Part shown: one piece after another, positions 27,610 to 36,163 of the stretch
How positions within the stretch are numbered: the first letter of the stretch is position 1
Layout: every line of letters begins with the position of its first letter
Assembly: GCF_014859505.1 (NCBI RefSeq)
Contig: NZ_JACUUD010000005.1
Span: 1 to 62,582 of the forward strand
Direction: 5' to 3'
DNA from: Halomonas sp.
Lineage (GTDB): Bacteria > Pseudomonadota > Gammaproteobacteria > Pseudomonadales > Halomonadaceae
DNA length: 62,582 nt
Notes under the pieces: model-generated
The model's database searches: none
Told to the model about the DNA's origin: nothing
The model's input: the letters and a program-made list of their open reading frames with translations, nothing else
Program-made: the position numbers and the translations under genes

Positions 27610-27800
27610 GGGGCTGTCCTCGAAGCGTGGCTGGCGACACCTTAATGCCCTGGCCGGCTCGCGGCGCAGGTGCGGTACCGGGGGGCTGCTCCAAAGGGGC
27701 CGGCGGAGGAGGGCAGGGTCGCAGCAGGTGGCGGTTTGCGGCATGATATCGCATGGCGCCGCCGGGCGTCATTGCCGGCCTCAGCCCTTGGGACGTCGTG

Positions 27801-27806
27801 TATACT
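27801..27806 (+). promoter_or_regulatory. Candidate -10 box for the rhodanese-secB transcript
   Basis: TATACT, preceded by TG, is the best -10 match in the 273-base region between gpmI and the rhodanese gene. No convincing -35 box lies 16-18 bases upstream. The rest of this region shows nothing else I can support. Confidence 0.35.
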
Positions 27807-27882
27807 GAGCGGCGTTCAATCGGCGGGCCTGCCTGGCCTCGGCCTTCCCCTTCGTGCACCGAGACAAGAGTTATCTGGACCC

Positions 27883-28305
27883 ATGATCGATCAGCTGTTT
27901 GAATTCGTGCAGAACCACCCGCTGCTGGTGGGCGCCTTCCTCCTGGTGCTGACCGCCTGGATCCTCTACGAGGTCCGCAACAGCAGCGCCAACGGCGTGA
28001 CCGCCAGCGAGGCGACTCAGCTGATCAACCGCGAGGATGCCGTGGTGGTGGATACCCGCGATGCCGACGCCTTCAAGGCCGGCCATATCGCCGGGGCCCG
28101 CAACATCCCCCAGAGCCGCATCGATGAGCGCATGGGCGAGCTCCAGAAGGTCAAGGACAAGCCGATCATCGTGGTCTGCAAGTCCGGCCAGACGGCGGGG
28201 ATGACCGTGGCCAAGCTGGCCAAGGGCGGCTACCCTCGCGTGCTCAAGCTCAAGGGCGGCATGATGCAGTGGCAGGCCGATGGCCTGCCGGTCGTGCGCA
28301 AGTAA
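27883..28305 (+). CDS. Membrane-anchored rhodanese-like protein (YibN type)
   Basis: This 140-residue protein has one N-terminal membrane helix (LVGAFLLVLTAWILYEV, about 15-31) followed by a single rhodanese domain. The domain carries VVDTRDADAFKAGHIAGARN and the active-site loop VCKSGQT with catalytic C99. Rhodaneses move sulfane sulfur, but the substrate here is unknown. In E. coli yibN lies next to grxC-secB. Here it is 48 bases upstream of secB with no grxC between them, so the two are likely co-transcribed. Confidence 0.9.
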   Translation: MIDQLFEFVQNHPLLVGAFLLVLTAWILYEVRNSSANGVTASEATQLINREDAVVVDTRDADAFKAGHIAGARNIPQSRIDERMGELQKVKDKPIIVVCKSGQTAGMTVAKLAKGGYPRVLKLKGGMMQWQADGLPVVRK

Positions 28306-28353
28306 CCTCACTCATCGCTTCAACTTCGTTCATCGAGTCAAAGGACCATTCCC

Positions 28354-28869
28354 ATGGCGGAAGAGAACAACCAGAGCGCCGCTGCCGGCAACCCGGCGGC
28401 CGGCCAGCAGGACAAGCCCCAGCTGCAGTTCTCCGTGCAGCGCATCTACGTCAAGGACATCTCCTTCGAGGCGCCCAACTCGCCGGCGGTCTTCCAGCAG
28501 CCCTTCAAGCCCAAGGTCGGCCTGGACCTCAACACCTCCAGCCAGCAGGTGGGCGAGGGCCTGTATGAGGTGGTGATCAAGGTGACCGCCCAGGTGACCC
28601 ACAGCGAGGAGGGCACCACCTCCTTCCTGGCCGAGATCGAGCAGGCCGGCCTGTTCCGTATCGCCGGCATCGAGGGGGCCCAGCTGGAGCACACCCTGGG
28701 CGCCTTCTGCCCCAACGTGCTGTTCCCCTACGCCCGCGAGTGCGTCGACAACCTGGTCAACCGCGGTGGCTTCCCGCCCCTGATGCTGGCGCCGGTCAAC
28801 TTCGAGGCGATCTTCGCCCAGAAGAAGAAGCGCGAGGCCGAGCAGGCCCAGGCCCAGACCACCCAGTAA
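28354..28869 (+). CDS. secB: Protein-export chaperone SecB
   Basis: This 171-residue cytoplasmic tetrameric chaperone holds preproteins unfolded for SecA. It shows the family stretches FSVQRIYVKDISFEAPNSP, EVVIKVTAQV and CPNVLFPYARECVDNLVNRG, then PPLMLAPVNFEAIF. The N-terminus has a flexible Asn/Ala-rich tail and the C-terminus a charged tail that usually contacts SecA. AAGGA precedes the ATG. Confidence 0.97.
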   Translation: MAEENNQSAAAGNPAAGQQDKPQLQFSVQRIYVKDISFEAPNSPAVFQQPFKPKVGLDLNTSSQQVGEGLYEVVIKVTAQVTHSEEGTTSFLAEIEQAGLFRIAGIEGAQLEHTLGAFCPNVLFPYARECVDNLVNRGGFPPLMLAPVNFEAIFAQKKKREAEQAQAQTTQ

Positions 28870-28893
28870 GGAAAAGCCGGTGGCCCCGTGGTG

Positions 28894-29643
28894 ATGATAA
28901 AGAAAGCACCGCGCATCCACGTCGCCGCCGACTTCATCGTCGGCGGCGACGTCGTTCTGCCCGAGGGCCCGGCCCGGCACGTGGCGCGGGTGCTGCGCCT
29001 GGGCGAAGGGGCCGCGCTGTGCCTCTTCGACGGCGCCGGTCAGGAAGCCTGCGCCGTGCTGGTGGAAGCCTCGCGCAAGCGGGTGCTGGCGCGCATCGAG
29101 TCCGTCGAAACGGGCGGCGGCGAGTCGCCGCTGGCCGTGCACCTGGGCCAGGCGATCTCCAAGGGCGATCGCATGGACTACGCCATCCAGAAGGCCGTGG
29201 AGCTGGGGGTGGCGGCGATCACGCCGCTCTACACCGAGCACGGCGACGTGCGCCTCAGGGGCGAGCGCGAGGCGAAGAAGCTCGCCCACTGGCAGGCGGT
29301 GGCGGTCAGCGCCTGCGAGCAGTGTGGCCGCGCGGTGGTGCCGCCGGTGCACCCGCCGCTGGCGCTGGCCGACTGGCTCGCCGAACGCGACGAGGCGCTG
29401 CGCCTGGTGCTGCATCCGGCCACCGACGCCCTGGGCGGGCTCGAGCGCGAGGCGGCCCCGGCCGGCGTGGCCCTGCTGATCGGCCCCGAGGGGGGCCTCG
29501 CCGAGGGCGAGGTCGAGGCCGCCCGGGCCGCCGGCTTCGCCACGCTCACCCTGGGGCCGCGCATCCTGCGCACCGAGACCGCCCCGGTGGTGGCGCTGAG
29601 CCTGCTGCAGTACCGCTTCGGCGACCTGTCACCCTCACCCTAG
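28894..29643 (+). CDS. rsmE: 16S rRNA m3U1498 methyltransferase
   Basis: This 249-residue SPOUT methyltransferase methylates U1498 of 16S rRNA using S-adenosylmethionine. An N-terminal PUA-like domain is followed by the knotted C-terminal domain, with LLIGPEGGLAEGEVE and LGPRILRTETAPVVAL forming the SAM site. QKAVELGVAAITPLYTE is also typical. Two GTG codons immediately upstream (28888, 28891) are possible starts; I chose the ATG. gshB lies 0.8 kb downstream, and rsmE-gshB proximity is common in gammaproteobacteria. Confidence 0.93.
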   Translation: MIKKAPRIHVAADFIVGGDVVLPEGPARHVARVLRLGEGAALCLFDGAGQEACAVLVEASRKRVLARIESVETGGGESPLAVHLGQAISKGDRMDYAIQKAVELGVAAITPLYTEHGDVRLRGEREAKKLAHWQAVAVSACEQCGRAVVPPVHPPLALADWLAERDEALRLVLHPATDALGGLEREAAPAGVALLIGPEGGLAEGEVEAARAAGFATLTLGPRILRTETAPVVALSLLQYRFGDLSPSP

Positions 29644-29671
29644 TCCTTTCCCATCTCCCAGGGAGCCCGTC

Positions 29672-30376
29672 ATGTCCGATTCACGTGAACCGCGCACTCC
29701 GCGTCCCGCCGCCGGCCGGCGCTACCGTGCCCCGAAGTGTGCGGTGGGCGAGGTGGCCTACCTGGAGGTGGTTACCGTCAACGAGACCGGCGCCTTCCTC
29801 GACTGGGGGCATCCCAAGGACCTGCTGCTGCCCTACGGCGAGCAGCGCTTCCGGCCCAGCGTGGGCAAGCGGGTGCTGGTGAGGATCTACGAGGACCAGC
29901 AGGGGCGGCCGGTGGCCTCCCAGAAGCTCGATCGCTTCGTTGCCGACGAGGCCGACGGCCTCGCCCCGGGCGATGAGGTGACCCTGGTGATCGCCGAGCA
30001 GACCGATCTCGGCCTCAAGGCGGTGGTTGACCATCGCTGCTGGGGGCTGCTCTATCGCGACGACATCACCCGGCCGCTGCGCCGGGGACAGCGCCTCACC
30101 GGTTACGTGAAACGCCTGCGCGAGGATGGCCGCCTGGACCTCTCGCTGCTGCCGCCGGGCGTGGCGCGCCTGGATGTGGTGGGCGAGGCGGTGCTCAAGG
30201 CGCTGCGCGAGAGCGGCGGCTATCTGCCGCTGGGCGACAAGAGCGACGCCGCCGAGATCAAGGCGCGGCTGGGGGTGAGCAAGAGTGCCTTCAAGCAGGC
30301 CATCGGCCGGCTCTACAAGCGTCGCCTGATCACCCTGGAGGCGACCGGTATCCGGCTGGCGCCCCGCGGGGAGTAG
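29672..30376 (+). CDS. CvfB-like S1 RNA-binding protein, short form
   Basis: This 234-residue protein contains two S1-like OB folds (about residues 23-85, with GAFLDWGHPKDLLLPYGEQ, and 92-160, with GLLYRDDITRPLRRGQRL) and a C-terminal winged helix (AEIKARLGVSKSAFKQAIG). This is the layout of the CvfB/YitL family, which normally has three S1 repeats and about 280-300 residues. The first repeat is absent here, and only 28 bases separate the gene from rsmE, so it is not hidden upstream. GGGAG precedes the ATG. The cellular role is unknown. Confidence 0.75.
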   Translation: MSDSREPRTPRPAAGRRYRAPKCAVGEVAYLEVVTVNETGAFLDWGHPKDLLLPYGEQRFRPSVGKRVLVRIYEDQQGRPVASQKLDRFVADEADGLAPGDEVTLVIAEQTDLGLKAVVDHRCWGLLYRDDITRPLRRGQRLTGYVKRLREDGRLDLSLLPPGVARLDVVGEAVLKALRESGGYLPLGDKSDAAEIKARLGVSKSAFKQAIGRLYKRRLITLEATGIRLAPRGE

Positions 30377-30443
30377 CCTGTTGGTGCGCCCGCGGGCCAT
30401 GCGGCATACTGGCGTCACTCCCCCTAAGCGGATTTTCGACACC

Positions 30444-31412
30444 ATGAGCGAACGCGCCCTGCAGATCGGCGTGGTGATGGACCCCATCGCCGACATCGCC
30501 TACAAGAAGGACACCACCCTGGCCATGCTGTGGGCCGCCCAGGACCGCGGCGCCTCGCTGCACTACCTGGAGCAGGAGGACCTCTTCCTGCGCGACGGCC
30601 GCGCCTTCGGCCGGCTGCGCGAGCTGGCCGTGCACCGCGACCCCGCCCACTGGTACGACCTCGGCGAGCCCGAGCCGCGGCCCCTGGCCGAGCTCGACGT
30701 GATCCTGATGCGCAAGGACCCGCCGGTGGACGCCCACTTCCTCAACGCCGTGCACCTGCTGGGTTTCGCCGAGCGCGAGGGGGTCCTGGTGGTCAACCCC
30801 ACCCGGGCGCTGCTCGAGTGCAACGAGAAGCTCTTCGCCCAGCAGTTCCCCCAGTGCTGCACGCCGACCCTGGTCTCCTGCAGCGAACCCGAGTTGCGCG
30901 CCTTCCATGCCGAGCACCAGGACGTGATCTACAAGCCCCTGGACGGCATGGGCGGCAGCGGGATCTTCCATGTGGGCCCCGATGGCCGCAACCTCGGTGC
31001 CATCATCGAGACCCTCACCGAGCGCGGCCGCCGGCAGATCATGGCTCAGCGCTACATTCCCGAGATCACCGAGGGCGACACCCGCATCCTGCTGGTGGAT
31101 GGCGAGCCGGTGCCCTATGGCCTCGCCCGAGTGCCCATGGCCGGTGAGACCCGCGGCAACCTGGCCGCCGGCGGCACCGGGGTGAGCCGCGAGCTCACCG
31201 AGCGCGACCACTGGCTGATCGGCCAGGTGCAGCCGATGATCCGTGACAAGGGGCTGATGTTCGTCGGCCTCGACGTGATCGGCGACTACATCACCGAGAT
31301 CAACGTGACGAGCCCCACCTGCGTGCGCGAGATCGACGACCAGCGCGGCACCGATATCGCCGGGCTGCTGCTCGACGCCATCGAGCGCCGGCTCGCCGGG
31401 CAGCGGGCCTAG
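30444..31412 (+). CDS. gshB: Glutathione synthetase
   Basis: This 322-residue ATP-grasp ligase joins gamma-glutamylcysteine and glycine to form glutathione. Marks are IGVVMDPIADIAYKKDTT at the N-terminus, DVIYKPLDGMGGSGIFHV in the ATP-binding region, AQRYIPEITEGDTRILLVDG, and the C-terminal INVTSPTCVREID. Length matches E. coli GshB (316). It begins the gshB-tonB-algH-ruvX order shared with Pseudomonas. Confidence 0.97.
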   Translation: MSERALQIGVVMDPIADIAYKKDTTLAMLWAAQDRGASLHYLEQEDLFLRDGRAFGRLRELAVHRDPAHWYDLGEPEPRPLAELDVILMRKDPPVDAHFLNAVHLLGFAEREGVLVVNPTRALLECNEKLFAQQFPQCCTPTLVSCSEPELRAFHAEHQDVIYKPLDGMGGSGIFHVGPDGRNLGAIIETLTERGRRQIMAQRYIPEITEGDTRILLVDGEPVPYGLARVPMAGETRGNLAAGGTGVSRELTERDHWLIGQVQPMIRDKGLMFVGLDVIGDYITEINVTSPTCVREIDDQRGTDIAGLLLDAIERRLAGQRA

Positions 31413-31435
31413 CACACGGAGCCGGGAGACCGCCC

Positions 31436-32359
31436 ATGAGCGCCTTTGTCAGCGATCCCATCCAGTATGCGCCGGTGACCCGGCCCTACCGGCGCTGGCT
31501 GGCCTGGTCGCTGGCGCTGCTGCTGCATCTGGCGGTGATCGGCGTGGTGGCCAGCTGGCAGTTCGCCGCTCCCCCGGCGCCGCGCTCGAGCCTCGACGTG
31601 GTGCTGGTCACCCGCCCGGCCCAGGCGCCGGTGACGGCCGATGCCATCGCCGAGGCCGATCAGCAGGCCGCCGGTGAACAGCAGGAGGAGGCGCCGGCGG
31701 AGTCCCTCGCGGCGCCCATGGAGGAGCTGCCGCCGGTGCAGGAGAGCGTCAGCGACGTGGACCCGGCCACCCCGGCCGAGCCGGAGCAGGCCGCCCGGGT
31801 CGAGCCCGAGGCGCTGCCCGACGAACGGGCGCCGCCCGCCGCCGAGAGCGAGCAGGCGCTGGAGACGCCCCCCGAGCCCCGCGAGAGCGCCCCCCAGGCG
31901 GCGGATGCCGCCGCCCCGCCCAGCGTCACCGCACCCTCCGCCTCGGGTCGCGACCTGCTTGCCCAGGCCACCCGCAGCATCCGTGAGCAGGGCCTCAGTC
32001 CGGAGGCGGCGGGCCCCGCAGGCGACAGCCCGCAGCTGGCCGCCCAGCGCGCCGCCGAGGCGCGCTATATCGACGACTGGACCCGCCGGGTGGAGGACTA
32101 CGGCAACCGCGTGCATCCGGCGCCGCGCCATCTGCAGGGCCAGCTGCGTATCCGCGTGGTGATCGGCCGTGACGGCGAGCTTCGCCAGGCGGAGGTGGTA
32201 CAATCCTCGGGACATGCCGAACTCGACCAGGCCGCGCTGGATACCGTGCGCGGAGCCGCTCCCTATCGCCCCTTCGATGCGGGCATGGGCAGCCTGGACA
32301 GCCTCTCCATCACCCGCGTCTGGCGGTTCGGCCAAGGCAATCACTACGGCGTGCGATAG
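31436..32359 (+). CDS. tonB: TonB-family energy transducer
   Basis: This 307-residue protein has a cytoplasmic N-terminus, one membrane helix (LAWSLALLLHLAVIGVVASW, near residues 22-41) whose His resembles the TonB anchor motif, a long Pro/Glu/Ala-rich periplasmic linker, and a C-terminal TonB domain (about 215-305, with LRIRVVIGRDGELRQAEVVQ). It couples the proton motive force to outer-membrane receptors, or to another envelope job: the gene at this position in P. aeruginosa (tonB3) is linked to twitching motility. No exbB/exbD or receptor gene is adjacent. Confidence 0.88.
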   Translation: MSAFVSDPIQYAPVTRPYRRWLAWSLALLLHLAVIGVVASWQFAAPPAPRSSLDVVLVTRPAQAPVTADAIAEADQQAAGEQQEEAPAESLAAPMEELPPVQESVSDVDPATPAEPEQAARVEPEALPDERAPPAAESEQALETPPEPRESAPQAADAAAPPSVTAPSASGRDLLAQATRSIREQGLSPEAAGPAGDSPQLAAQRAAEARYIDDWTRRVEDYGNRVHPAPRHLQGQLRIRVVIGRDGELRQAEVVQSSGHAELDQAALDTVRGAAPYRPFDAGMGSLDSLSITRVWRFGQGNHYGVR

Positions 32360-32377
32360 GACCCGCCGGGGAGTCTC

Positions 32378-32941
32378 ATGCAACATTTCGGTTTGAAGGA
32401 CCACTTCCTGTTGGCGATGCCGCACCTGGAAGACCCCAACTTCGCCGGTAGCCTCAGCTATCTGTGCGACCATGACGAGAAGGGCACCATGGGGGTGATC
32501 GTCAATCGGCCGCTGGAGCTGACCCTGGAGGCGCTCTTCGAGCAGTTGGAGCTCGGCGGCGAGGAAAGCCCCCATCGAAACGCGCCGGTCTATTACGGCG
32601 GGCCGGTGCACAAGGATCGCGGCTTCATCCTGCATCGCGGCATCAGTACCCCCTGGGACTCCAGCATCCAGGTCACCGAGGAGCTGGCCCTGACCACCTC
32701 CATGGACATGCTCCAGGCGCTGGCCGCCGGCGAGGGCCCCGATGACTTCCTGGTCTGCCTGGGTTGCGCCGGCTGGGAGGCTGGCCAGCTGGAGCAGGAG
32801 ATCCTCGACAACGCCTGGCTCACCGTGGAGGGGCGCAGCGATATCCTCTTCGAGGTGCCGCCCGAGCAGCGCCTGGGGGCAGCCGCCGGCATCCTCGGCG
32901 TCGACCTCAACCTGATGACCCGCGAGGCGGGGCACTCCTGA
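32378..32941 (+). CDS. algH: AlgH/YqgE (UPF0301) family protein
   Basis: This 187-residue protein matches the UPF0301 family: KDHFLLAMPHLEDPNFAGSL at the N-terminus, GVIVNRPLELTL, YYGGPVHKDRGFILH and LVCLGCAGWEAGQLEQEI. The biochemical role is unsettled; the name comes from alginate regulation in Pseudomonas. It lies directly upstream of ruvX, as in most gammaproteobacteria, and is probably in the same operon as gshB and tonB. Confidence 0.92.
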   Translation: MQHFGLKDHFLLAMPHLEDPNFAGSLSYLCDHDEKGTMGVIVNRPLELTLEALFEQLELGGEESPHRNAPVYYGGPVHKDRGFILHRGISTPWDSSIQVTEELALTTSMDMLQALAAGEGPDDFLVCLGCAGWEAGQLEQEILDNAWLTVEGRSDILFEVPPEQRLGAAAGILGVDLNLMTREAGHS

Positions 32942-32974
32942 TGCAGGGGCGTGGGTGATGGAAGGCCAAGCCTG

Positions 32975-33418
32975 ATGGCCAGGGCAGGCGAGCGGCTGGT
33001 GCTGGGCTTCGATTTCGGCACCCGGCGCATCGGCGTGGCGGTGGGCAACGAGCTGCTGGCCAGCGCCCGTGAGCTCGCCCCCCTGCCGGCCCGGGACGGG
33101 ATCCCTGACTGGACCCGGGTGGCGCGGCTGGTGGAGGAGTGGCAGCCCGACCTCTTCGTGGTGGGGCTGCCGCTGACCGCTGCGGGCGAGGAGCAGCCGA
33201 TGAGTGCCCGCGCCCGCAAGTTCGGCAATCGTCTGTTCGGGCGTTTCGGCGTCCCCTGCGAGATGGTCGACGAGCGCGGCTCCACCGGCGAGGCCAAGGT
33301 GATCGCCCGGGCACTCGGGCATCGCGGCAACTACCGGGAGGAGAGCGTCGATGGCATCAGCGCGGTGCTGATCGTCGAGCGCTGGTTCGCCTCCCGGGAA
33401 GGGCTGCCTGGCCGCTGA
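32975..33418 (+). CDS. ruvX: YqgF/RuvX-type RNase H-fold protein
   Basis: This 147-residue protein has the RNase H-like core LVLGFDFGTRRIGVAVGN with the first catalytic Asp, LFVVGLPLT, and VDERGSTGEAK with acidic residues. YqgF proteins act in 16S rRNA 5'-end processing and have been called Holliday-junction resolvases. I chose the ATG at 32975 with GAAGG 9 bases upstream; a GTG at 32951 would add 8 residues. It is convergent with the unknown membrane gene. Confidence 0.9.
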   Translation: MARAGERLVLGFDFGTRRIGVAVGNELLASARELAPLPARDGIPDWTRVARLVEEWQPDLFVVGLPLTAAGEEQPMSARARKFGNRLFGRFGVPCEMVDERGSTGEAKVIARALGHRGNYREESVDGISAVLIVERWFASREGLPGR

Positions 33419-33427
33419 GCGGTAGTC

Positions 33428-34057
33428 TCAGGCCGGATCGGCCCGGTTGAAGTCATCGACCGAGAGGTCGGTGAACTTCTCCAGGAAGTACACCAGGGTG
33501 GCCGGGTGGTGGAAGCGCTCCTCGAAGCTCTCCTGCTGCCCATCGCGGCGGCGCGTGACGCTGGCGCGATACTCGCTGCCCGCCTTCACCACCTGCGCAG
33601 TGTCCTCCCGGCCATCCTTGCGCTTCTGCGCCGCGAGCCGTGGCTGCCCCTCCAGCAGTGTCTCCAGCCGTCGACCGGCCTCGAGCTCCTCGGGCGTGGC
33701 CCAGTGTGCCTGGTCGCGGTCACCGTAGTGGTACAGAAGCACCGCCAGCAGTGCCGCGAAGACGGCGCTGGTCAGCATCCAGGTCAGGGTGACGCCGTCC
33801 AGGGGGGTCGACAGCAGCGCGACCAACTGCACCACTGCTCCTACGGCGAGCGCGACGGCCAGCGGCCGCCACATCCGCGGCCCCATGAAGCCACGCCCCA
33901 GGAAGTATCCCCACAGCCCCAGCACCCCCAGCCCCCCCACCACCAGGTGCACCAGGGCCAGGGCAGTGCCGCCGCCGGCGAGCAGGGCGATCACCCCGAT
34001 CAGCAGCAGCAGGGTATAGAACACCGCCAGAAGGCGGTAGGCGCGTTGCAGGTTCAT
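33428..34057 (-). CDS. Unknown protein with four membrane helices and a soluble tail
   Basis: This 209-residue protein is not recognised. The first 115 residues contain about four hydrophobic helices (for example VFYTLLLLIGVIALLAG, LVHLVVGGLGVLGLWGY, AVALAVGAVVQLVALL, LTSAVFAALLAVLLYHY). The last 90 residues are charged and soluble, with VTRRRDGQQESFEERF and LVYFLEKFTDLSVDDF. AAGGAG precedes the ATG. It stands alone between convergent ruvX and pyrB and shows no signal for a pathway. Codon use is like its neighbours. Confidence 0.8.
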   Translation of the reverse strand: MNLQRAYRLLAVFYTLLLLIGVIALLAGGGTALALVHLVVGGLGVLGLWGYFLGRGFMGPRMWRPLAVALAVGAVVQLVALLSTPLDGVTLTWMLTSAVFAALLAVLLYHYGDRDQAHWATPEELEAGRRLETLLEGQPRLAAQKRKDGREDTAQVVKAGSEYRASVTRRRDGQQESFEERFHHPATLVYFLEKFTDLSVDDFNRADPA

Positions 34058-34122
34058 GTGTCTCTCCTTCGGGACTGATATCAGACATCAAGCATAGGCG
34101 AAGCACGCCGAAGCGCATCCCC

Positions 34123-35151
34123 TCATGGCTCGCGGTCGTCAACGCCTACGCGGGTCGGCACGAACCAGCGCACCGGGCGCAGCTCCTGTTCGATCAGCTC
34201 GTCCACCTCGAGCAGGGTGGCGAAGATTGCCATGCGCACCGGAATGCCGTTGTCGGTCTGGCGGAAGATCGCCAGGCGCGGGTCACCGTTGAGGTCCACG
34301 TCCAGGTCGTTGGCGTCCGGGCGGCTATCCCGGGGCAGCGGGTGCATGACGAGGGTGTCGCCACCGCAGCGCCGGTCCAGGAAGGCGCGGTCCACGGTGA
34401 AGTCCCGCGACAGGCTGAAGCCTTCGCTCATCTCCTCGGTGAAGCGTTCCTTCTGGATGCGGGTGGTGTAGACCACATCCACGTCGCTGAAGTCGTTGGC
34501 CAGGCTGTCACGCTGTTCCACGCGGTGGCCGCGGGAGGTCACCAGGTCGACCAGGTGGCCCGGCATCTCCAGCCCCGGCGGGGCCACCAGGGTGATGCGC
34601 AGGGGCTCGTAGAGGGAGAGCAGCTTGATCAGCGAGTGCACGGTGCGGCCGTACTTCAGATCGCCGGTCATCAGCACGTGGGCGCCGGCCAGCCGCTTGC
34701 CCTGCCGGATGAACTCCTTGTCGATGGTGTAGAAGTCGAGCAGCGCCTGGCTGGGGTGCTCGCCGGGGCCGTCGCCGCCGTTGATCACCGGCACGTTGGT
34801 GGCGGCGGCGAACTCCGCCACCGAGCCCAGCTCGGGATGGCGCATCACGATGGCGTCGCAGTAGCCGCTCATCACCCGGCTGGTGTCGTAAAGCGACTCG
34901 CCCTTGGCCATGGAGGAGAAGGTGAAGCCGGTGGTGTCACAGACGCTGCCGCCCAGCCGGCAGAAGGCCGCGTTGAAGCTGACACGGGTGCGGGTGCTGG
35001 CCTCGAAGAAGAGGTTGCCGAGCACGGCCCCCTCCAGCACGCGGGTGATCTGGCGCCGCTGGGCGATGGGTTCCATGCGGGCAGCGACCCGCATCAGGTG
35101 GTCGACATAGTCACGGGTCAGGGAATCGACGGAGAGCAGGTGGGAACTCAT
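34123..35151 (-). CDS. pyrB: Aspartate carbamoyltransferase, catalytic chain
   Basis: This 342-residue enzyme joins carbamoyl phosphate and aspartate in pyrimidine synthesis. The carbamoyl-phosphate site is FFEASTRTRVSFNAAF; SMAKGESLYDTSRV, GDGPGEHPSQALLDFY and MHPLPRDSRPD are further signatures. Length exceeds the E. coli chain (311) by a C-terminal extension. Neither pyrI nor a pyrC-like inactive dihydroorotase partner is adjacent, unlike the pyrBC' pair in Pseudomonas. In Pseudomonas pyrRB follow yqgF; here pyrB is near ruvX but on the other strand, with an unknown gene between. Confidence 0.94.
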   Translation of the reverse strand: MSSHLLSVDSLTRDYVDHLMRVAARMEPIAQRRQITRVLEGAVLGNLFFEASTRTRVSFNAAFCRLGGSVCDTTGFTFSSMAKGESLYDTSRVMSGYCDAIVMRHPELGSVAEFAAATNVPVINGGDGPGEHPSQALLDFYTIDKEFIRQGKRLAGAHVLMTGDLKYGRTVHSLIKLLSLYEPLRITLVAPPGLEMPGHLVDLVTSRGHRVEQRDSLANDFSDVDVVYTTRIQKERFTEEMSEGFSLSRDFTVDRAFLDRRCGGDTLVMHPLPRDSRPDANDLDVDLNGDPRLAIFRQTDNGIPVRMAIFATLLEVDELIEQELRPVRWFVPTRVGVDDREP

Positions 35152-35229
35152 CGGCGCGGCCTCGGCTGGCGGGGGAGTGGACGGCCGCTAGTGTACTCCG
35201 CCGCGGCGCCGGCTTCACTCGGCCGTGCG

Positions 35230-36057
35230 TCACCAGGGCGCGGGTGCCTTGCCGCCCAGCCGGGCGGTGATCTCTGCGGCGGTGTCACGCACCAGCGCGC
35301 CCAGCTCCAGCAGGCGTGCCTCGGGGATGCGCGCCACGGGCCCGGAGACCGAGATGGCGGCCAGCGGGATGCCGTGCTCGTCGTGGAGGCAGGCGGCCAC
35401 GCAGTGCAGGCCGATGGCGTGCTCCTCGCGGTCGCAGGCGAAGCCCTGGCGACGGATCTCGGCCAGCCCCGCGCGCAGCGAGTCGGGGGTGTGCAGGGTG
35501 TTCTCGGTGACCCGGGCCAGGCCCCGGTCGGCGAGGATGCGCTCGAGCTCGTCGTCGGGCAGCCAGGCCATCAGCGCCTTGCCGACGCCGGAGGCGTGCA
35601 GCGGCGCCCGGGAGCCGAGTCGGGTGATCATGCGCATCATCTGCGACGATTCACTCTGGGCCAGGAACACCGCGGTGCCGTCGTCGCGGATGCCCAGGTT
35701 GGCGGTCTCGCCGGTCAGGGCGGTGAGGCGGCGCAGGAAGGGGCGGCTGGTGGCCACGAAGTCGCGGGCCTCGAGGAAGCTGTTGCCGATGCGGAAGGTC
35801 TTGACGTCGATCTTCCAGACGCCGAGTTCGCTGTCCTGGGTGACGAAGCCCTGGCCCTGCAGCGCCTGAAGCAGGCGATGGGTCGTCGAGGGAGCGAGGT
35901 CCGCCTGCTCGGCCAGTTCCGAGAGCGCCAGGCCCCCCGGGCTCGCCGAGAGGCGCTCGAGCAGGTTGAGCCCGCGCACCAGCGATTGGCTGTGGCCGCC
36001 GGTGGCCTTCCCCGATCCAGCGGGGCGTCCCGCCGTCCTGCGCTTGACCTCGCTCAC
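35230..36057 (-). CDS. IclR-family transcriptional regulator
   Basis: This 275-residue protein has an N-terminal winged helix (SLVRGLNLLERLSA, LALSELAEQADLAPSTTHRLLQAL) and the IclR effector domain (RDFVATSRPFLRRLTALTGE onward, with ASGVGKALMAWLPDDEL). Start is a GTG at 36057 with AGGAGAG upstream; it gives a normal family length plus a basic N-terminal tail. Family members control glyoxylate, aromatic or acetate pathways. A glcB gene 23 kb away has an IclR-type site, but no direct link is shown. An enoyl-CoA hydratase gene lies 106 bases upstream on the same strand. Confidence 0.9.
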   Translation of the reverse strand: MSEVKRRTAGRPAGSGKATGGHSQSLVRGLNLLERLSASPGGLALSELAEQADLAPSTTHRLLQALQGQGFVTQDSELGVWKIDVKTFRIGNSFLEARDFVATSRPFLRRLTALTGETANLGIRDDGTAVFLAQSESSQMMRMITRLGSRAPLHASGVGKALMAWLPDDELERILADRGLARVTENTLHTPDSLRAGLAEIRRQGFACDREEHAIGLHCVAACLHDEHGIPLAAISVSGPVARIPEARLLELGALVRDTAAEITARLGGKAPAPW

Positions 36058-36163
36058 CCTCGACTCTCCTCGTGTCGTCTGCCTGCTGTCGGGCACAGGA
36101 TACCCTGTCGGCCGCGGGCTGTCGCGCCTGCGGAAATCGCTTCCATTCTCCTTGGGCGGTGGC

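Noticed and set aside
34123-35151. A pyrB-pyrC' pair as in Pseudomonas
   Set aside because: The neighbours of pyrB are an IclR regulator and an unknown membrane protein; no dihydroorotase-like gene is near.
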